From Microbacterium forte (GTDB taxonomy: Bacteria; Actinomycetota; Actinomycetes; Actinomycetales; Microbacteriaceae): a stretch of DNA of 64,000 bases. The notes under the pieces are model-generated. The model was not told the origin of the DNA. It searched no databases and saw nothing but the letters and a program-made list of their open reading frames with translations. Shown in pieces: positions 8,648 through 17,398 of this stretch. The first letter of the stretch is position 1. Each line of letters starts with the position of its first letter. The DNA lies in contig NZ_CP116871.1 of the NCBI RefSeq assembly GCF_031885415.1, forward strand, positions 1,798,001 to 1,862,000, read 5' to 3'. Made by a program: the position numbers and the translations under genes.

Positions 8648-9552
8648 GGATCGTCGTCACCGGCGGGTCCGGGCGACTCGGGCGCACGCTCGTGACAGGA
8701 CTCGCGGATGCCGGACACGAGCTCATCTCCGTCGACAAAGAGCCGATCGCACACCTCGACCGCGCCGGGATCACTCAGTTCTCCCTCGATCTGACCGACG
8801 CGGATGCCACGGCGTCGGCACTCGCGGGCACACGAGCTGACGCGGTGATCCACCTCGCGGCGATCGCGGTGCCCTTCAGCGCACCCGAAGACGTGATCCT
8901 GCGCACGAACGCCGCCCTCGCGCAGTCGGTGCTCGGCGGAGCCGTGCGTGCAGGCATCCGCCGAGTGGTCGCAGCGTCGAGCCCGACGGTGATCGGCTAC
9001 GGCGCACCCCGCGGCTGGACTCCCGAGCGCCTCCCCCTCGACGAGACATCGCCCACCGAACCGTGGAACGCCTACGCCCTGTCGAAGCTGCTGATCGAGC
9101 AGACGATCGACATGCTGCGGCGCCAGGCGGGCGACGACGTGCGGTTCGCATCCTTCCGCCCCTGCTACGTGATCGCCCCCGAGGAATGGGCCGGCGCTCC
9201 GACCCAGCAGGGGCACACCGTGCTCGAACGCCTCGATGACCCCGCACTGTCGGCACCGGCGCTCTTCAACTACATCGATGCCCGCGACGTCGCAGCCTTC
9301 GCCGACGCCCTGCTCGACGCCCTCGACGACATCCCGAACGGCGAGCGGTTCTTCGTCGGCGCCGACGACGCGCTCGCCCGCCGCCCGCTGAGCGAGCTGC
9401 TGCCGCAGTTCCACCCCGGCACCGCGCGGGCGGCGGCCGAGCTCACCGGCACTGCGCCCGCGTTCTCCTCCGCCAAAGCCGCTCGCCTGCTCGGCTGGCG
9501 CGCCGCGCGCACCTGGCGCACGGAGCTCGCGGCAGGACGCGCGCTGCTGTGA
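8644..9552 (+). CDS. NAD-dependent epimerase/dehydratase (extended SDR)
   Basis: A 302-residue extended short-chain dehydrogenase. The cofactor motif TGGSGRLG is at residues 7-14, the central LAAIA follows, and the catalytic YxxxK is in NAYALSKLL about residue 143. Family members act on nucleotide sugars or free sugar acids, for example uronate dehydrogenases. It overlaps both neighbours by 4 bp, so it belongs to the three-gene operon 7319-10658. The uronate-dehydrogenase-like context beside an enolase-superfamily enzyme is suggestive but not proof. Confidence 0.85.
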   Translation: MRIVVTGGSGRLGRTLVTGLADAGHELISVDKEPIAHLDRAGITQFSLDLTDADATASALAGTRADAVIHLAAIAVPFSAPEDVILRTNAALAQSVLGGAVRAGIRRVVAASSPTVIGYGAPRGWTPERLPLDETSPTEPWNAYALSKLLIEQTIDMLRRQAGDDVRFASFRPCYVIAPEEWAGAPTQQGHTVLERLDDPALSAPALFNYIDARDVAAFADALLDALDDIPNGERFFVGADDALARRPLSELLPQFHPGTARAAAELTGTAPAFSSAKAARLLGWRAARTWRTELAAGRALL

Positions 9553-10658
9553 CCACCATCCGGAGTCTGACGTCGCGTCTCCAGCGGGTGCCGCTGACGC
9601 GTCCGTGGGCTGCCGACGTGACGTCGGTCGGTATCATCGCGACCCACGTCGTGCGCTCAGACGGCGGCGAAGGATGGGGTTTCTCGTGGAGCCCGCAGAT
9701 CGGCGCACCCGCCGTGCAGTCGCTGCTGCAGCAGGACATCGCTCCCGCCTCCGTGGGCCGATCCGCTGTTCCCGGCGAGGCCTGGCAGAGCCTGTGGGAG
9801 CACCTGCACGAAGCGGGCGGCGGTGGCATCACGACGATCGCGCTGGCAGGGCTCGACCTCGCGCTGTGGGATGCCGAGGCGCGCGCTGCCGACACCTCGG
9901 TGTCGCGCCTGATCGGCTACCGCCGTGAGCGCGTGCGCGCCTACGGATCGGGCGTGAACCTGCACTACCCGCTCGAAGAGCTGCTCGCCCAGGTGCAGCG
10001 CTGGATCGATGCGGGGTTCGATGCCGTGAAGATCAAGGTCGGAAAGCCCGATCTCTCGGAGGACATCGAGCGCGTCGCCGCCGTGCGCGCGCTGCTCGGA
10101 CCCGATCGCGCGCTGATGATCGACGCGAACCAACGCTGGGATCTCGACCGCGCGACGACGTCGATCGACGCACTGTCGCGCTTCGATCTCGCCTGGATCG
10201 AGGAGCCGCTGCGGGCCGACGACCTCATCGGCCACACCGAGCTCGCCCGTCGCATCGACGTGCCCATAGCGGTCGGCGAGAACCTGCACACGGTGCACCG
10301 CTTCGCAGACTTCCTCCGGGCAGGCGCCGCGCAGATCGTGCAGCCCAACATCGTGCGCGTCGGCGGAATCACCCCGTTGCTCCGCATCGCCGGGCTCGCC
10401 GCCTCGCATGGCGTCGCCCTGCATCCTCACCTGCTGCCAGAGCTCTCGGGCCAGCTCGCCCTGACGCTGCCCGACACCGCGTTCGAACCACTGGTCGAGG
10501 ATGTGGAGGATGCCGGATTCGGGGCGCTCGGCGCTCTGGCCGATCCCTCGCCCGTGACCATCGCCGACGGCTTCCTCACCGAGAACGAGCATCACGGCCT
10601 CGGCATCCGCTTCTCCCCCGTTCTCGGAGACGAGGCTGGACGCGACCTGACGATCTGA
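9549..10658 (+). CDS. Mandelate racemase/muconate lactonizing enzyme family protein (sugar-acid dehydratase-like)
   Basis: A 369-residue enolase-superfamily protein. Visible elements are the KIK motif (Lys161, Lys163), metal ligands Asp192 in IDAN, Glu218 in WIEEP and Glu244 in VGEN, and His292 in LHPHL. These place it in the mandelate-racemase group, many of which dehydrate sugar acids. The Asp that normally pairs with the His (QPD) reads QPNIVRVGG, so it is Asn267. GTG start overlaps the epimerase stop. The last gene of the operon, followed by a terminator. Confidence 0.85.
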   Translation: MTTIRSLTSRLQRVPLTRPWAADVTSVGIIATHVVRSDGGEGWGFSWSPQIGAPAVQSLLQQDIAPASVGRSAVPGEAWQSLWEHLHEAGGGGITTIALAGLDLALWDAEARAADTSVSRLIGYRRERVRAYGSGVNLHYPLEELLAQVQRWIDAGFDAVKIKVGKPDLSEDIERVAAVRALLGPDRALMIDANQRWDLDRATTSIDALSRFDLAWIEEPLRADDLIGHTELARRIDVPIAVGENLHTVHRFADFLRAGAAQIVQPNIVRVGGITPLLRIAGLAASHGVALHPHLLPELSGQLALTLPDTAFEPLVEDVEDAGFGALGALADPSPVTIADGFLTENEHHGLGIRFSPVLGDEAGRDLTI

Positions 10659-10678
10659 CGCACAGCCCCGCGCACGAC

Positions 10679-10712
10679 AGCGCCCTCCCCGTCGCAGGAC
10701 GGAGAGGGCGCT
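10679..10712. terminator. Bidirectional terminator hairpin
   Basis: AGCGCCCTC (10679-10687) pairs perfectly with GAGGGCGCT (10704-10712) around a 16-base loop, between the convergent ends of the enolase-superfamily gene and the GH3 gene. The flanking TTCGTCGTT is only weakly T-rich. Confidence 0.65.
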
Positions 10713-10734
10713 TCGTCGTTCGGACGGTCTGAGA

Positions 10735-13023
10735 TCAGGCCGGCGTCAGCACTCCCGCGTTCGCGCCCTCGAGCAGCTGCTCGACCTGCTCGTGCGTGAC
10801 GTCGACACCGGGGAATCCGATCAGTCGGCCGATCGGGAACGACGCCATCATCTTCTGCATCGCCTCGTCGTTCGGCATCATCGAGGCAGCCGACGAGTCC
10901 GCACCGGTCAGCTCTCCCAGGAATCCGCCGAGGGCGCCCATGACGGTCGGGCCAGCTACGGGGTGCGCGAGGACATCGCCGATCGACGAGTTCATCGTGA
11001 GGGGAAGCGAGACGGCATCGCCCTCGACCTGCACGGTCGCGGAAGAACGGATGTCGCGGCTCGACGCGGCGACCTCGACCGTGTACTCGCCGCTCTCGAC
11101 GATCCAGCGGTCGACGCGCACGTCCCAATAGGCGAGGTCCTCTCGGCGCACGACGAGCTCGACGGTACGGGTCTCCCCCGCAGCGAGCGCCACCGATGCG
11201 AAGGCCTTGAGCTCGCGCGGCGCGCGCTGCACGACGGAGGCGACCGGGGCCGCATAGACCTGCACGATCTCGCGGCCGTCGCGGTCTCCGGTGTTGGTCA
11301 CATCGACCCGCACGACGATGTCGCCGCTCTCGCTCGCCGCGACCGACGCCTCGCCATACGAGAACGTCGTGTACGAGAGGCCGTACCCGAAGGGGAAGGT
11401 GACGTCGAGGCCCTTCGCGTCGTACCAGCGGTAGCCGACCAGCACGCCCTCGCCGTAGCGGACGTGACCGAACTCACCGGGGAAGCTGCCGAACGAGGGG
11501 TTGTCCTCCAGCCGCACCGGAACGGTCTCGGTGAGCTTTCCCGAGGGGTTCACCGCTCCGTAGAGCACGTCGGCGACAGCGCCGCCGCCGGCCTGGCCGA
11601 GCAGCCACGTCTCGACGATCGCCGGCACCCGCTCGGCGAAGGGCAGCGCGACGACGCCGCCGTTCGAGAGCACGACCGCCGTGGTGGGGTTCGCCGCGAT
11701 CACGGCGTCGAGCACCTCCAGCTGCGCAGCGGGCAGATCGATGTGCTCGCGGTCGAAGCCCTCGGATTCCTCGGCAGCGGGAAGGCCGAGGAACACGACG
11801 GCGACGTCGGCTGCGGATGCGACGGCGACGGCCTCGGCGCGCAGGTCGTCGGCCGAACGGCCGGATGCCGCGATGTCGCCACCTTCGACAGCGAAGCCGG
11901 CGGCGTACGTGACGTTCTCTCCACCCACGGCACGGAGCTCGTCCCACGCGGTGTCGACGCGGGTGGGGTTGATGAGCGAGGATCCGGCTCCCTGGAAGCG
12001 CGGCTCGGTCGCGAAGGCTCCGATGACGGCGATCCTCTGCTCCGCGGCGAGCGGCAGCACGTCGCCGTCGTTCTTCAACAGCACGATGGAGCGTCCGGCC
12101 GCTTCCCTCGCGAGCGCATGGTGCGCGTCGACGTCGAGAGGACCTGCGACGGCAGGGCGCCGCTGCGCCTTGCGCACGAGATCGATCGCACGGTCGGCTG
12201 CGGTGTCGAGCACGCTCTCGTCGAGCTCGCCGGCGCGCACCGCGGCCACGAGCTGAGCATCCGTCCGCCCGCCCGACGACGGCATCTCGAGGTCGAGACC
12301 GGCGGCGACGCCAGCCACGCGGTCGTTCACAGCACCCCAGTCCGAGACGACCACGCCGTCGAAGCCCCAGTCATCGCGCAGCACCTGTGTGAGCAGCCAC
12401 GGGTCCTCCGAGGCGTAGACCCCGTTGATGCGGTTGTACGAGCACATGACGGTCCACGGCTCGGCATCCTTGACCACGCGCTCGAAGCCGCGCAGGTAGA
12501 TCTCGTGCAACGGACGCGGGTCCACGTCGGAGCTCGCGCGCATGCGATCGAACTCCTGGTTGTTGGCCGCGAAGTGCTTGAGCGAGGTGCCGACGCCCTG
12601 CGACTGCACTCCTCGCACCGAGGCCGCACCGAGGATCCCCGAGACGATCGGGTCCTCCGAGAAGTACTCGAAGTTGCGACCGCACAGGGGCGACCGCTTG
12701 ATGTTGATGCCGGGGCCGAGCACGATGGCGACGTCTTCGATCGCCGCCTCGACGCCGATGGCCGCGCCGACGCGCTCGACGATCTCGGGATCGAACGTCG
12801 AGCCGATGCCGACAGCGGGAGGGAAGCAGGTCGCCGGCACACTGCTCGAGAGACCGAGGTGATCGGTGCCGCCTGCTTGCTTGCGCAGGCCGTGCGGGCC
12901 GTCGGTCATCATGATCGACGGCAGACCGACGCGCTCGATGGCCTTCGTCGTCCAGAAGTCCGCACCGCTGGTGAGCGATGCCTTCTCCTCGAGGGTGAGA
13001 TCGGATGCCGATGTATCGGTCAT
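10735..13023 (-). CDS. Glycoside hydrolase family 3 beta-glucosidase-like enzyme
   Basis: A 762-residue cytoplasmic GH3 enzyme with no signal peptide. Domain 1 (TIM barrel) carries KHFAANNQEFDRMR about 149-162 and the nucleophile Asp228 in GVVVSDWGAV. The second alpha/beta domain contains the usual RSIVLLKNDGDVLPL. A fibronectin-III-like domain follows (GYGLSYTTFSYG, VTNTGDRDGREIVQVY). After it come about 85 residues with a small Met/Gly-rich helical segment that is not part of the catalytic core. It would release sugar from beta-glycosides taken into the cell. Start ATG at 13023 follows AAAGGAA. Divergent from a TetR regulator. Confidence 0.92.
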   Translation of the reverse strand: MTDTSASDLTLEEKASLTSGADFWTTKAIERVGLPSIMMTDGPHGLRKQAGGTDHLGLSSSVPATCFPPAVGIGSTFDPEIVERVGAAIGVEAAIEDVAIVLGPGINIKRSPLCGRNFEYFSEDPIVSGILGAASVRGVQSQGVGTSLKHFAANNQEFDRMRASSDVDPRPLHEIYLRGFERVVKDAEPWTVMCSYNRINGVYASEDPWLLTQVLRDDWGFDGVVVSDWGAVNDRVAGVAAGLDLEMPSSGGRTDAQLVAAVRAGELDESVLDTAADRAIDLVRKAQRRPAVAGPLDVDAHHALAREAAGRSIVLLKNDGDVLPLAAEQRIAVIGAFATEPRFQGAGSSLINPTRVDTAWDELRAVGGENVTYAAGFAVEGGDIAASGRSADDLRAEAVAVASAADVAVVFLGLPAAEESEGFDREHIDLPAAQLEVLDAVIAANPTTAVVLSNGGVVALPFAERVPAIVETWLLGQAGGGAVADVLYGAVNPSGKLTETVPVRLEDNPSFGSFPGEFGHVRYGEGVLVGYRWYDAKGLDVTFPFGYGLSYTTFSYGEASVAASESGDIVVRVDVTNTGDRDGREIVQVYAAPVASVVQRAPRELKAFASVALAAGETRTVELVVRREDLAYWDVRVDRWIVESGEYTVEVAASSRDIRSSATVQVEGDAVSLPLTMNSSIGDVLAHPVAGPTVMGALGGFLGELTGADSSAASMMPNDEAMQKMMASFPIGRLIGFPGVDVTHEQVEQLLEGANAGVLTPA

Positions 13024-13060
13024 GATGTTCCTTTCGCGGCGACGGCGGTGTCCTGCGAAA

Positions 13061-13089
13061 ACTATATGCCAGTAAGTATTGGATCTCAA
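13061..13089 (-). promoter_or_regulatory. Promoter of the GH3 gene
   Basis: On the minus strand TTGAGA (13084-13089) and TATAGT (13061-13066) are separated by exactly 17 bp, a near-consensus housekeeping promoter. The spacer (AATACTTACTGGCA) is AT-richer than its surroundings and would be a natural site for the adjacent TetR repressor; the dyad is imperfect. Confidence 0.65.
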
Positions 13090-13103
13090 ACGTTGTTCAG
13101 GAT

Positions 13104-13109
13104 TACTCT
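13104..13109 (+). promoter_or_regulatory. -10 box for leaderless TetR mRNA
   Basis: TACTCT ends 7 bases before the A of the ATG at 13116, so transcription would start on the start codon itself. It is one of fourteen such arrangements in the window. Confidence 0.5.
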
Positions 13110-13115
13110 CGAGGG

Positions 13116-13712
13116 ATGGCACGACGAGGTTCATACGCGAAGGGCGTCGCCAGACGCGAGGAGATCCTCGAGAGCGCTCTCGATGTGATCGGCCGCAAGG
13201 GCTACCAGAACGCCTCGCTCAAGCAGATCGCCGAGCTGGTCGGCGTCACCCCCGCCGCGCTCCTGCACTACTTCGGCAGCAAGGAGGAGCTCTTCACCGA
13301 GGTGCTGCGCAAGCGCGACGAGCACGACGGCATGATGCCGCAGACGCTGAATCCGGTCGACGGCAAGTCCGCGTTCATCGATGTCATCCGCCACAACACC
13401 GAGGTCCCCGGAGTCGTCGAACTGTTCTCACGCCTCTCGGTCGACGCCGTCGACCCCGCGCATCCGGCCCATCAGTACTTCCTCGAGCGCAGCGAGAAGC
13501 TCCGCGAGAGCATCACCGACAGCTTCGTCCACGACGCCGCCCACCGGGCGACGCTCGACCCGGACACCATGGCACGGGTGATCCAGGCGGTCGCCGACGG
13601 GCTGCAGCTGCAGTGGATGATCGACCGCTCCGTCGACATGCCGGGCATCATCGGAGCCCTCATGGACGTGCTCTACCCGCCGACCGATCAGCCGGAGACG
13701 CCTACGCGCTGA
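13116..13712 (+). CDS. TetR/AcrR-family transcriptional regulator
   Basis: A 198-residue TetR repressor. The N-terminal helix-turn-helix covers about 13-60, with REEILESALDVIGRKGY and ASLKQIAELVGVTPAALLHYFGSKEELF. The C-terminal ligand domain is helical and of unknown specificity. It is divergent from the GH3 gene with a 92-bp gap, so it probably controls it and itself, by analogy with other TetR-glycosidase pairs. The mRNA looks leaderless. Confidence 0.9.
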   Translation: MARRGSYAKGVARREEILESALDVIGRKGYQNASLKQIAELVGVTPAALLHYFGSKEELFTEVLRKRDEHDGMMPQTLNPVDGKSAFIDVIRHNTEVPGVVELFSRLSVDAVDPAHPAHQYFLERSEKLRESITDSFVHDAAHRATLDPDTMARVIQAVADGLQLQWMIDRSVDMPGIIGALMDVLYPPTDQPETPTR

Positions 13713-13719
13713 ACGCGGA

Positions 13720-13756
13720 GAACCGCCCACACCCTGACAGGCAGGAGGGGCGGTTC
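13720..13756. terminator. Bidirectional terminator
   Basis: GAACCGCCC (13720-13728) and GGGCGGTTC (13748-13756) form a perfect 9-bp stem between the convergent TetR and LCP genes. Confidence 0.75.
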
Positions 13757-13787
13757 TTCGGGATGGTCCGTGCGGTCGGCGTGGACG

Positions 13788-15041
13788 TCAGCGGACGTTT
13801 CCGTTCGAGCAGGTCTGCTGCGCGGCCGAGTTGCCCTTGATCGTGTCAGGCAGCGCCACGACGTTCTCAGGTGTCGCCGCAGGGTCAGGCGTCGCCGCCT
13901 CGGCACCCGCGTCGGCGGGCGTCTGCGTGGCCGGATCCGTCACGACGACTCCGTCGTTCTCGGTGTTCTGATGCGTGACCTGCAGCTGGGCGTTCTCGTT
14001 GATCGCGTTCCACATGGCCTCGGCGGACTCCTTGTCCGGCACGACGCGGTTGGGGTCGGCCGGGTCCGCGAACGTCGGGTACTGCAGGAAGACGATGTCC
14101 TCGAACGGCACGGACTTCACCGCGAGCGCGATCTGCACGATCTTCATCGGGTCGGCGAGCGAGGTGCTCGCCTCGACGTTGTCGAGACCGGTGGTCGCGA
14201 GCTTCAACATCATGGGGACGTTGCCGAGCGTCTCGCCGCTGATCAGCGTGCGCGCCAGGCTCGACATGTACTGCTGCTGGTTGCCGATGCGTCCGAGGTC
14301 GCTGCCGTCTCCGACGCCGTGGCGGGTGCGGAGGAACTGCAGAGCGGTGATGCCCTCGATCACGTGGTTTCCGGCTGCCAGATCGAGGCCCGTGTAGCGG
14401 TCCTTGATCGGAGAGGCGAGGCACACCTCGACGCCGCCGATCGCATTCGTGATCTCGATCACACCGCCGAACGTGACCGATGCCGCGAACTGGATCTCCT
14501 GACCGGTGAGGTCGGAGACGGTCTTCGCGACGCAGTTGAGTCCGCCGTCGGTGTAGGCGGTGTTGATCTGCTGCTTGCTCATCGCGGAGTGCACGTCGCC
14601 CTCGGCGTCTTCGCACTCGGGGATCGGCACCATCATGTCTCGGGGCAGGCTGACGACGGTGATGCGGCGGGGCTCCTCCGACACGTGCAGGAGGAGATTC
14701 ACGTCATTGAGCGTGCCTTCGGAGTCGGCGCCGGTGCAGCGTTCGCCGAAGTACTGCGCATAGGCCTCTTCGCACGTGTCGACACCGGTGAGGAGCATGT
14801 TGAATCCGCCCTCGTACTCGCTGATGTCCGGCGGCAGCTCCTCGGTGCTGTCCAGCTCGACCGCGTTGGCCGAGACCGTGCTCGAGAGGTCGTAGACGAT
14901 GTACGAGACGACGCCGAAGCCGCTCACCAGGACGACGGCGAGACCGATCGCGATGAACGTCAGAAGCTGGCTGACGGGGCCCGGCGAGTGGAGCTGTCCG
15001 TGTCGCGCGATGGTACGACGGCGTCGGGTGTGAGGACTCAC
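13788..15041 (-). CDS. LytR-CpsA-Psr (LCP) family cell-wall glycopolymer ligase
   Basis: A 417-residue membrane-anchored protein. A basic cytoplasmic start (PHTRRRRTIARHG) precedes one transmembrane helix (about residues 27-50), then an extracellular LCP domain with MLLTGVDTC, ITVVSLPRDMMVPIP, INTAYTDGG and LRTRHGVGDGSDLGRIGNQQ. The Arg/Asp pairs in the last two motifs bind the pyrophosphate of lipid-linked substrates. LCP proteins attach wall glycopolymers to peptidoglycan. The C-terminal tail is Ala/Pro/Thr-rich. GTG at 15041 is chosen because longer versions would run into tRNA-Ser; AAAGG lies upstream. Confidence 0.9.
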   Translation of the reverse strand: MSPHTRRRRTIARHGQLHSPGPVSQLLTFIAIGLAVVLVSGFGVVSYIVYDLSSTVSANAVELDSTEELPPDISEYEGGFNMLLTGVDTCEEAYAQYFGERCTGADSEGTLNDVNLLLHVSEEPRRITVVSLPRDMMVPIPECEDAEGDVHSAMSKQQINTAYTDGGLNCVAKTVSDLTGQEIQFAASVTFGGVIEITNAIGGVEVCLASPIKDRYTGLDLAAGNHVIEGITALQFLRTRHGVGDGSDLGRIGNQQQYMSSLARTLISGETLGNVPMMLKLATTGLDNVEASTSLADPMKIVQIALAVKSVPFEDIVFLQYPTFADPADPNRVVPDKESAEAMWNAINENAQLQVTHQNTENDGVVVTDPATQTPADAGAEAATPDPAATPENVVALPDTIKGNSAAQQTCSNGNVR

Positions 15042-15095
15042 TCGGTGCCTTTCGGTTTCAGCGTGCGGTGCGGGGGGACACCGTTCCCTGGAATG

Positions 15096-15180
15096 CGGAG
15101 GGTGTGGGATTCGAACCCACGAGACATCTCTGCCCACTGGTTTTCAAGACCAGCTCCATCGGCCACTCGGACAACCCTCC
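15096..15180 (-). tRNA. tRNA-Ser (anticodon TGA)
   Basis: An 85-base class II tRNA. The acceptor GGAGGGT pairs with ACCCTCC, the anticodon loop CTTGAAA gives TGA, a long variable arm is present, and the T-loop is GTTCGAATC. The discriminator is G and CCA is not encoded. It lies between the LCP and HAD genes, with a possible -10 (TAGACT) on the same strand at 15209-15214. Confidence 0.95.
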
Positions 15181-15222
15181 CGACAGACGAATCTGCCGAC
15201 AAGCCGTGAGTCTAGCCGAGTT

Positions 15223-16044
15223 CTATTCTCTCGCGCTGACCTGGGCGGCCGCTGGAAGCGTGTTCAGTGCCATTGCGAGCCCGCCGTCCTCGACGTCGCC
15301 GGTCACCTCGCCCGCGGCATCCTTGACCTCTGCGGGCGCCTGCCCCATGGCGACGGCACGGCCGTCGAGCCCCAGCGCCCACTCGAACATGCCGATGTCG
15401 TTGCGTCCGTCGCCGGCCACGAAGACCTGCCCGCGCTCGAAGCCGAGCTCGGTGCGCACGCGCTCGAGCGCCGTGCCCTTGTCGACGCCCTGCGGCGCGA
15501 TGTCGAGCCACGCCGTCCAGCCGATCGCGTACGAGACCTCGTTGAGTCCTGCCTCCGCGACGAGGCGGTGGAAGTCCTCCTCGTCGTGACCCGGCGACAC
15601 GACGACGACACGGGAGACCGGCTCGGCGACCAGCTCTTCGAAGCCGACCTGTCGTCCGCCGTCGAGCGTCCAGTCGTCCAGGTGCTCGGTGTACAGCCTG
15701 AGCCCCGAGCCGAGCTCGACCATGTACCGGGCCTCCGGCAGGCGGTCGCGCAGGAGAGCGAGCACGGGAGACGGATCGAACGTCTCGATGTGCCACCGCT
15801 CCCACTCGTCGCCCACCCGACGCATGGTCACCGCTCCGTTCGAGCACACCACGAACTGCGGGGTCAGCTCGAGCTGCTCGACCCAGCGACGCGTGGCCAT
15901 CCAGCTGCGTCCGGTGGCGATCGTCACCTCGTGACCGGCATCCCGCAGCCGCGCGACGGCCTCGGGCACGCCGGGGCTCATCGTCTCGTCCTGCAGGATG
16001 ATCGTTCCGTCGACGTCGAGCCCGACGAGCCAGGGGGCCGTCAC
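15223..16044 (-). CDS. HAD-superfamily (Cof-type) hydrolase
   Basis: A 273-residue haloacid-dehalogenase-like phosphatase. Motif I GLDVDGTI gives nucleophile Asp10 and Asp12, motif II lies in ATGRS, and motif IV is [13 protein letters not shown]. The large cap between them is of Cof type, and members dephosphorylate sugar phosphates, FMN or similar small molecules. The GTG start overlaps the serS stop by 4 bp, so the two are co-transcribed. The substrate is unknown. Confidence 0.9.
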   Translation of the reverse strand: MTAPWLVGLDVDGTIILQDETMSPGVPEAVARLRDAGHEVTIATGRSWMATRRWVEQLELTPQFVVCSNGAVTMRRVGDEWERWHIETFDPSPVLALLRDRLPEARYMVELGSGLRLYTEHLDDWTLDGGRQVGFEELVAEPVSRVVVVSPGHDEEDFHRLVAEAGLNEVSYAIGWTAWLDIAPQGVDKGTALERVRTELGFERGQVFVAGDGRNDIGMFEWALGLDGRAVAMGQAPAEVKDAAGEVTGDVEDGGLAMALNTLPAAAQVSARE

Positions 16045-17324
16045 GCGGTCGGCTCCAGAACCTCGAGCCCGCCGAGGTACGGCCGAAGCACCTCCGGCAC
16101 GCGCACAGAACCGTCGGCCTGCTGATGCGTCTCGAGCAGCGCGACGATCCAGCGGGTCGTCGCGAGCGTGCCGTTGAGGGTCGCCACCGGCTGCGTCTTC
16201 GCGGTCTGGCCCTCGTGAGCCTCGGGCCGGTGTCGGATGTCGAGGCGGCGCGCCTGATACGTCGTGCAGTTCGAGGTGGAGGTGAGCTCGCGGAAAGCAC
16301 CCTGCGTCGGCACCCACGCCTCGATGTCGTACTTGCGCGCTGCGCTGGAGCCGAGGTCGCCTGCTGCGACGTCGATCACGCGATAGGCGAGGCCGAGCGA
16401 GGTCAGCATCTCCTCCTGCAGAGCGACGAGACGCAGGTGCTCAGCTTCCGCATCCTCCGGGTTCGTGTAGACGAACATCTCGAGCTTGTTGAACTGGTGC
16501 ACCCGGATGATGCCGCGGGTGTCCTTGCCGTGCGAGCCCGCCTCGCGGCGATAGCAGGTCGACCAGCCGGCGTACCGCAGCGCGCCCTTGCCCAGATCGA
16601 GGATCTCGTCCTTGTGGTATCCGGCGAGCGCGACCTCGCTGGTGCCCACGAGGTACAGGTCGTCGTCCTTGTCGAGGTGGTAGACCTCGTCTGCGTGCTC
16701 GCCGAGGAATCCGGTGCCCTGCATGATCTCCGGCCGCACCAGGGTGGGTGTGATCAGCGGCACGAAGTCGTTCTGCAGCGCCTTGTCGAGCGCGAGGTTC
16801 ATGAGCGCGATCTCGAGACGAGCCCCGATGCCGCGCAGGAAGTAGAACCGAGCGCCAGACACCTTCGCGCCGCGCTCCATGTCGATCGCGCCGAGGATCT
16901 CACCGAGCTCGAGGTGATCACGGGGTTCGAAGTCGAATGCGGGCACCTCACCGACTCGGCGCAGCTCGACGAAATCGGCCTCGCCCCCGGCCGGGACGCC
17001 GTCGATGACCACGTTCTCGATGCGTGCGAGAGCAGCGGCCAGGGCCTCGGCGGCCTCGTTCGCCGCCTGCTGCGCCTGCTTGACGCGCTCGGCGAGATCC
17101 TTGGCCTGCGCCACGAGCGCCGCCTTCTCGTCTTTCGGCGCCTTCGCGACCTGCTTGCCGAACGCGTTCTGCTCGGCCCTCAGCTCCTCGAACGCGGCGA
17201 GCGCCGCGCGGCGCGATCGGTCGGCCTCGAGCGCGATGTCGACGGTGCCCTGGTCGTTGCCACGGGCGGCCTGAGAACGGCGGACGATCTCCGGATTTTC
17301 GCGGAGGAGTGCGAGGTCGATCAT
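16041..17324 (-). CDS. serS: Serine--tRNA ligase
   Basis: A 427-residue class II aminoacyl-tRNA synthetase. The N-terminal coiled-coil arm (about 30-105, rich in Ala/Lys/Glu) grips the long variable arm of tRNA-Ser. The catalytic core shows motif 2 in [16 protein letters not shown] and the [15 protein letters not shown] region that includes serine-binding residues. Motif 3 is near the C-terminus in [10 protein letters not shown]. Full family length. Transcription appears leaderless (TAGACT at 17331-17336). It is followed by an HAD hydrolase and a tRNA-Ser gene. Confidence 0.97.
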   Translation of the reverse strand: MIDLALLRENPEIVRRSQAARGNDQGTVDIALEADRSRRAALAAFEELRAEQNAFGKQVAKAPKDEKAALVAQAKDLAERVKQAQQAANEAAEALAAALARIENVVIDGVPAGGEADFVELRRVGEVPAFDFEPRDHLELGEILGAIDMERGAKVSGARFYFLRGIGARLEIALMNLALDKALQNDFVPLITPTLVRPEIMQGTGFLGEHADEVYHLDKDDDLYLVGTSEVALAGYHKDEILDLGKGALRYAGWSTCYRREAGSHGKDTRGIIRVHQFNKLEMFVYTNPEDAEAEHLRLVALQEEMLTSLGLAYRVIDVAAGDLGSSAARKYDIEAWVPTQGAFRELTSTSNCTTYQARRLDIRHRPEAHEGQTAKTQPVATLNGTLATTRWIVALLETHQQADGSVRVPEVLRPYLGGLEVLEPTA

Positions 17325-17330
17325 CCACCA

Positions 17331-17336
17331 AGTCTA
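17331..17336 (-). promoter_or_regulatory. -10 box for leaderless serS mRNA
   Basis: TAGACT on the minus strand ends 7 bases before the serS start codon. With the divergent box at 17387-17392, the 74-bp gap holds two back-to-back leaderless promoters. Confidence 0.5.
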
Positions 17337-17386
17337 TGGTGCGGCCCGGGCGCGTCCGCCGCGACCGGGTGGGTCGACGCCCGGGT

Positions 17387-17392
17387 TAGAGT
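17387..17392 (+). promoter_or_regulatory. -10 box for leaderless lipid-kinase mRNA
   Basis: TAGAGT ends 7 bases before the ATG at 17399, placing the transcription start on that codon. Confidence 0.5.
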
Positions 17393-17398
17393 AGCGCC

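Noticed and set aside
10792..13188. A 798-codon open frame on the plus strand
   Set aside because: Antisense to the GH3 gene with its full set of catalytic motifs; no ribosome binding site or domain of its own.
15042..15137. Longer N-terminus for the LCP protein
   Set aside because: It would extend into the 3' part of tRNA-Ser and adds a Pro/His/Arg-rich segment without function; GTG at 15041 is sufficient.
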